Below are positions 50,894-53,365 of a DNA stretch of 53,365 nt, piece by piece. The DNA lies in NCBI RefSeq assembly GCF_001420605.1, contig NZ_LJIZ01000028.1, positions 1 to 53,365 on the forward strand, given 5' to 3'. This DNA comes from Bacillus sp. FJAT-25509 (GTDB lineage Bacteria > Bacillota > Bacilli > Bacillales > Bacillaceae_G). The translations under genes were made by a program, and so were the position numbers. Numbering within the stretch: position 1 is the first letter of the stretch; every line of letters begins with the position of its first letter. The notes under the pieces were generated by a model, which made no database searches, was not told the DNA's origin, and saw nothing but the letters and a program-made list of their open reading frames with translations.

Positions 50894-52315
50894 CTAAATC
50901 AATACTTCAATTTGTAAATTTTTATCTTCAATCAAATTTTGAATCGTCATTCCATATTGATATACATCTTGAATATAATCAACATGCTTAGTAGTAATTA
51001 GTTCACCTTTTAGTAAAATCGGAATTCCTGGTGGATAAGGTACAATATTTTCTGCAGAAATTTCTCCAACTGAATCTGCCAAATCTTTTACCACCTTCCT
51101 TTTTTTCTTTAAATCAGCGTAACTATGTAAAACTGTACTCGTAAAATTAGGTACGTTAAGCTTAGGTTGTTTACTTTCAATATATACCATAGATTCAATT
51201 GCTTTTTTTATACGATTAATAAGGTCATTAAAATCCATTCCTTCATCTAGCGGAAGGATAAACAGAACATGTCCCCAATCTGATAGCTCAGAATAGATTC
51301 CCTCATTTTCAAATATTTCCTGTAATTCTTTACCGGTATGTCCTTTTACACTTTTTACGATTACTTTTAGTAAATCTTGTGTATAGTTTATATGGCTTGA
51401 TGAAACAATCTGTATACTAGATAAACCATTAACTTCTCTAATAAATTCGGCAATTTTCTTTTGAAGTAATTTTACTTTATCAATAGAAAATGTTTCAACA
51501 AAACCCCTTGCGTAATCTAAGGAAGCCATGATTGGATAAGAAGGACTGCTGCTTTGTAGCATTCTCAGCATTTCTCTTACTTTATCTTTGCAAACAAGTT
51601 TTGATTTTATATGTAAATATGAACCCATCGTCATTGCGGGCAAAGTTTTATGCGCTGACTGTATGACAATATCGGCACCCATAGATAGCGCATCTTCTGG
51701 AAAAGGCGCCCCAATGATAAAGTGTGTTCCATGAGCCTCATCTACTATAGTTGGGATATCCATATTATGAGCGAATTCAATTATATTTTTTAAGTTTTGA
51801 GACATTCCATAATAATTAGGGTTTGTTAAAATGATTGCTTTAGCTTTTGGATAATTTTTTATTACATTTATAGATTGTTCAGCGTTGATTCCAAGTGGCT
51901 GTCCTAGCTCTTCATCAATATCTAAAGGCAAGAATATAGGCTTTGCTCCAGCAAGTAAAAGACCATGAAAAACTGACTTATGACAGTTACGTTGTACCAA
52001 TACTTCATCATTTTCGCCACATAACGCTAAAATTGCAGCTAGGTTACCTACAGTTGATCCATTTACTAAAAAGAAACTTTCTTCTGCATTGTATACTTTG
52101 GCTAACAATTTTTGAGCCTCACTGATCACCTCTGAGGGATAATGTAAGTCATCTAAGCCGTTTAATTCCGTCACATCATAATTTAATATATTTGGTAATC
52201 CTAATTCATTTATAAAAGTGTGCTTTCCATTTTTATGACCCGGAACATGTAGTGATATTGTTTCTTCTTTAACAAACTGTTTCAATGCATTTAGTAATGG
52301 CATTTTATTCATCAT
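50894..52315 (-). CDS. yaaO: PLP-dependent Orn/Lys/Arg decarboxylase (YaaO-like)
   Basis: An aspartate-aminotransferase-fold decarboxylase of the basic amino acid family. The PLP lysine is in QSAHKTLPAMTMGSYLHI; other family marks are LHVPGHKNG at the N-terminus, NGSTVGNLAAIL, and VDEAHGTHFI with the PLP-binding aspartate. The C-terminal Orn/Lys/Arg domain ends PYPPGIPILLKGELIT. 473 residues. Substrate (lysine, arginine or ornithine) cannot be decided from sequence; SpeA of B. subtilis (arginine) is a close relative. A structured region precedes the gene. Confidence 0.9.
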   Translation of the reverse strand: MMNKMPLLNALKQFVKEETISLHVPGHKNGKHTFINELGLPNILNYDVTELNGLDDLHYPSEVISEAQKLLAKVYNAEESFFLVNGSTVGNLAAILALCGENDEVLVQRNCHKSVFHGLLLAGAKPIFLPLDIDEELGQPLGINAEQSINVIKNYPKAKAIILTNPNYYGMSQNLKNIIEFAHNMDIPTIVDEAHGTHFIIGAPFPEDALSMGADIVIQSAHKTLPAMTMGSYLHIKSKLVCKDKVREMLRMLQSSSPSYPIMASLDYARGFVETFSIDKVKLLQKKIAEFIREVNGLSSIQIVSSSHINYTQDLLKVIVKSVKGHTGKELQEIFENEGIYSELSDWGHVLFILPLDEGMDFNDLINRIKKAIESMVYIESKQPKLNVPNFTSTVLHSYADLKKKRKVVKDLADSVGEISAENIVPYPPGIPILLKGELITTKHVDYIQDVYQYGMTIQNLIEDKNLQIEVLI

Positions 52316-52468
52316 TAACGCTTCCTTTAATTTTCGCTAATATTTGTATGTATCGTTATACTACTATATTTTTTTGTTACTTTTTTAATTGAACATATTA
52401 AACATACTTTTCGATAATTTAATATAACTTCCTAATTCAAAATCCAATAATTTTTAGACAATATAAAA

Positions 52469-52573
52469 ACCGATTATATTTACAAGTTCTCTCCATTACT
52501 TAAAGGCTCAGTCACTAAAGAGGTGACCAAACAGTAATAAATTATGGCAGAGGTACCTGTATATAAAATCGGT
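52469..52573 (-). ncRNA. Candidate structured leader upstream of yaaO
   Basis: On the minus strand ACCGATTTTATATAC (from 52573) pairs with GTAAATATAATCGGT (to 52469) in 13 of 15 positions and closes a 75-nt interior. The interior holds a GTCAC / GTGAC hairpin (52511-52527) and the self-complementary AGGTACCT (52550-52557). The closing strand runs straight into TTTTATATTG, as at a weak terminator. It fits no riboswitch I know. Function as a leader is inference. Confidence 0.4.
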
Positions 52574-52611
52574 CCTTCACTTATATCTTATTTTAACTTA
52601 CAAAAACTTAT

Positions 52612-52632
52612 TAGACTACTACTATTAGTCTA
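52612..52632 (-). terminator. Possible terminator of csfB
   Basis: A 7-bp perfect AT-rich stem TAGACTA / TAGTCTA with a 7-nt loop, followed by GTTTTTG four bases later on the minus strand. It is weak, but it lies 18 bp past the csfB stop. Confidence 0.45.
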
Positions 52633-52650
52633 TTACCCTTATGCTAATCT

Positions 52651-52839
52651 CTAATTCGCAATTTCTTCTTTCACCGTACTGATACATCTTAACTTCTCTA
52701 CAAAGGAATTGTATATAGGTGCATCTGTTTCAGTTTTTACGATTTTCTTTTCACACTCTTCACATACGAATGCTTCAATAATATGAATGCCATGTTCCTT
52801 ATTCTCTTCACAAACTATACATTTTGATAAACTGTTCAC
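52651..52839 (-). CDS. csfB: Anti-sigma-G factor Gin (CsfB)
   Basis: A small zinc protein made in the forespore under sigma-F that holds sigma-G (and later sigma-E) inactive. The 62-residue protein has the two cysteine pairs of Gin, C7/C10 (CIVC) and C26/C29 (CEEC), the GIHI segment after the first pair, and a short C-terminal tail. GTG start with GGAGG seven bases upstream. A good sigma-F promoter precedes it. It lies next to the 5S end of an rRNA operon, as csfB does in B. subtilis. Confidence 0.92.
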   Translation of the reverse strand: MNSLSKCIVCEENKEHGIHIIEAFVCEECEKKIVKTETDAPIYNSFVEKLRCISTVKEEIAN

Positions 52840-52905
52840 CTTTATTCCTCCTCTAAGTGTTTTTCAGTGCAATTTACGTTTGATTAAACAATTTCGTTTA
52901 TTATT

Positions 52906-52934
52906 TAGTTTTGCAAATTAAAAACTTTTTATAC
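52906..52934 (-). promoter_or_regulatory. Sigma-F promoter of csfB
   Basis: -35 GTATA (52930-52934) and -10 GCAAAACTA (52906-52914) with 15-bp spacing on the minus strand, matching the sigma-F pattern (GYATA, then GGnnAnAnT) apart from the second base of the -10. It lies about 65 bp upstream of the csfB start. Confidence 0.6.
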
Positions 52935-53061
52935 AATTTATGGCCTATTTTTTTGTAATATATGAAAATAGTTCTAATTTTGTGCTCTATATTTTTAATT
53001 TTTTTTCTAAATATGATACTACTTTCCTGCTTTGAACTTATTTTTGTTCCTTCTAACTACT

Positions 53062-53200
53062 AAAAAAGGACTACAAATAGTTTGTAGTCTTCCCCTCCAA
53101 ACTGATCATATTCTTCGATACTGCGCGGTGCTCATTACCATGTAGGGTAACTCCGTACCTCGAAAGAACTGCTACTTAAATCAATACCTTTAAGTGAAGT
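53062..53200 (-). ncRNA. Candidate small structured RNA next to 5S, with its own terminator
   Basis: On the minus strand, TTCGAGGTAC (to 53157) and GTATCGAA (to 53114) close a domain containing a TTACC / GGTAA hairpin. The unit ends 45 bp later in a strong terminator GACTACAAA / TTTGTAGTC plus TTTTTT (53062-53089). Since the 5S operon has already been terminated at 53291, this second terminator needs its own transcript. No promoter stands out. The 5' limit at 53200 is a guess. Confidence 0.4.
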
Positions 53201-53290
53201 ACCAATTAAATTAGCTTTGTTTAAATATATTGATCAAGTTTCACATTATTTAACTTTGATTCTTAAAATTTTATATCTTTGTAAATACAA

Positions 53291-53320
53291 AAAAACATCA
53301 GCCTAATAGCTGATGTTTTT
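53291..53320 (-). terminator. Terminator of the upstream rRNA operon
   Basis: A perfect stem AAAACATCAGC / GCTGATGTTTT with a 6-nt loop and T-run on the minus strand, directly after the 5S 3' end. Confidence 0.93.
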
Positions 53321-53322
53321 GG

Positions 53323-53365
53323 TTACCAGGCGACGTTCTACTCTCACAGGGGGAAACCCCCAACT
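53323..53365 (-). rRNA. 5S ribosomal RNA, 3' end (partial)
   Basis: The reverse complement contains GTTGGGGGTTTCCCCCTGTG and AGAGTAGAACGTCGCC, the conserved 3' third of Bacillus 5S rRNA. The gene runs off the right edge, and the exact mature 3' end is approximate. Confidence 0.94.

Larger units (their letters stand above)
52316..52650. other. Intergenic region csfB / yaaO with a long-range dyad
   Basis: This 335-bp gap holds a csfB terminator-like hairpin (52612-52632) and a long-range dyad (52469-52573) upstream of yaaO. B. subtilis has xpaC and yaaN between these genes; neither is present here, and no remnant is visible. Confidence 0.65.
52840..53322. other. Intergenic region 5S rRNA / csfB
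   Basis: This 483-bp region holds, from the 5S side, the rRNA operon terminator (53291-53320), a possible small structured RNA unit ending in a second terminator (53062-53200), and the sigma-F promoter of csfB (52906-52934). No open frame with a ribosome binding site is seen. bofA, which lies upstream of the rRNA operon in B. subtilis, is outside the window. Confidence 0.65.

Noticed and set aside
52469-52573. Known lysine riboswitch or T-box upstream of yaaO
   Set aside because: The order and content of conserved boxes do not fit the lysine riboswitch, and no T-box sequence is present; it was kept only as an unclassified structure.

Overview
The window is a low-GC chromosomal segment of an endospore-forming member of the Bacillaceae. 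It carries a full set of sporulation genes (spoIIE, spoVG, spoVT, yabG, yabP/yabQ, fin, csfB/gin, an sspF-type SASP gene), and its gene order follows the Bacillus subtilis origin-proximal block between csfB and lysS. The strand shown is the reverse of the usual map. Almost every gene lies on the minus strand, oriented away from the replication origin, which should lie beyond the right-hand end. The only protein gene on the plus strand is abrB. The block is bracketed by two rRNA operons, both read on the minus strand: the 3' end of a 5S rRNA gene at the right edge and the 5' end of a 16S rRNA gene at the left edge.

Right to left (direction of transcription). A 5S end and terminator are followed by a possible small structured RNA with its own terminator, then csfB/gin, an Orn/Lys/Arg decarboxylase (yaaO-like), tmk, holB, ricT, yabA, trmN6, yazA and rsmI. 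Next come abrB on the opposite strand, then metS, tatD, an rpfB/yabE-like cell-wall gene, rnmV, rsmA, yabG, veg, sspF, ispE, purR and ridA. A 0.9-kb non-coding gap holds an intergenic dyad repeat. It is followed by spoVG, glmU, prs, pth, fin, mfd, spoVT, yabM, mazG (yabN), rqcP, yabP, yabQ, divIC and yabR, then tRNA-Met and tRNA-Glu. The last part is spoIIE, yabS, yabT, tilS, hpt, ftsH, coaX, hslO and cysK, then a tightly overlapping folate operon (pabB-pabA-pabC-folP-folB-folK-yazB-dusB), lysS, and the tandem promoters of the next rRNA operon.

Functionally the block mixes core information processing (tRNA and rRNA maturation, tRNA synthetases, clamp loader, replication control, transcription-coupled repair), precursor supply (PRPP, UDP-GlcNAc, folate, isoprenoid, CoA, cysteine) and sporulation control. 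Gin and Fin act on the forespore sigma factors, SpoIIE activates sigma-F, SpoVT and AbrB are transition or forespore regulators, and YabP/YabQ/YabG act in the mother cell and coat. Compared with B. subtilis (from memory), several neighbours are absent from their usual places: darA/yaaQ and yaaR between tmk and holB, xpaC and yaaN beside csfB, and ctc/rplY between prs and pth.

Nothing here looks like a new defence or mobile system. The most interesting unexplained signals are non-coding: a long-range dyad upstream of the decarboxylase gene, a structured unit next to 5S, a 125-bp dyad repeat between spoVG and ridA, a composite palindrome between yabA and trmN6, and well-formed operator-like dyads at purR, cysK, veg and abrB. 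Coordinates of start codons were adjusted to the best ribosome binding site, and several genes start with TTG or GTG.
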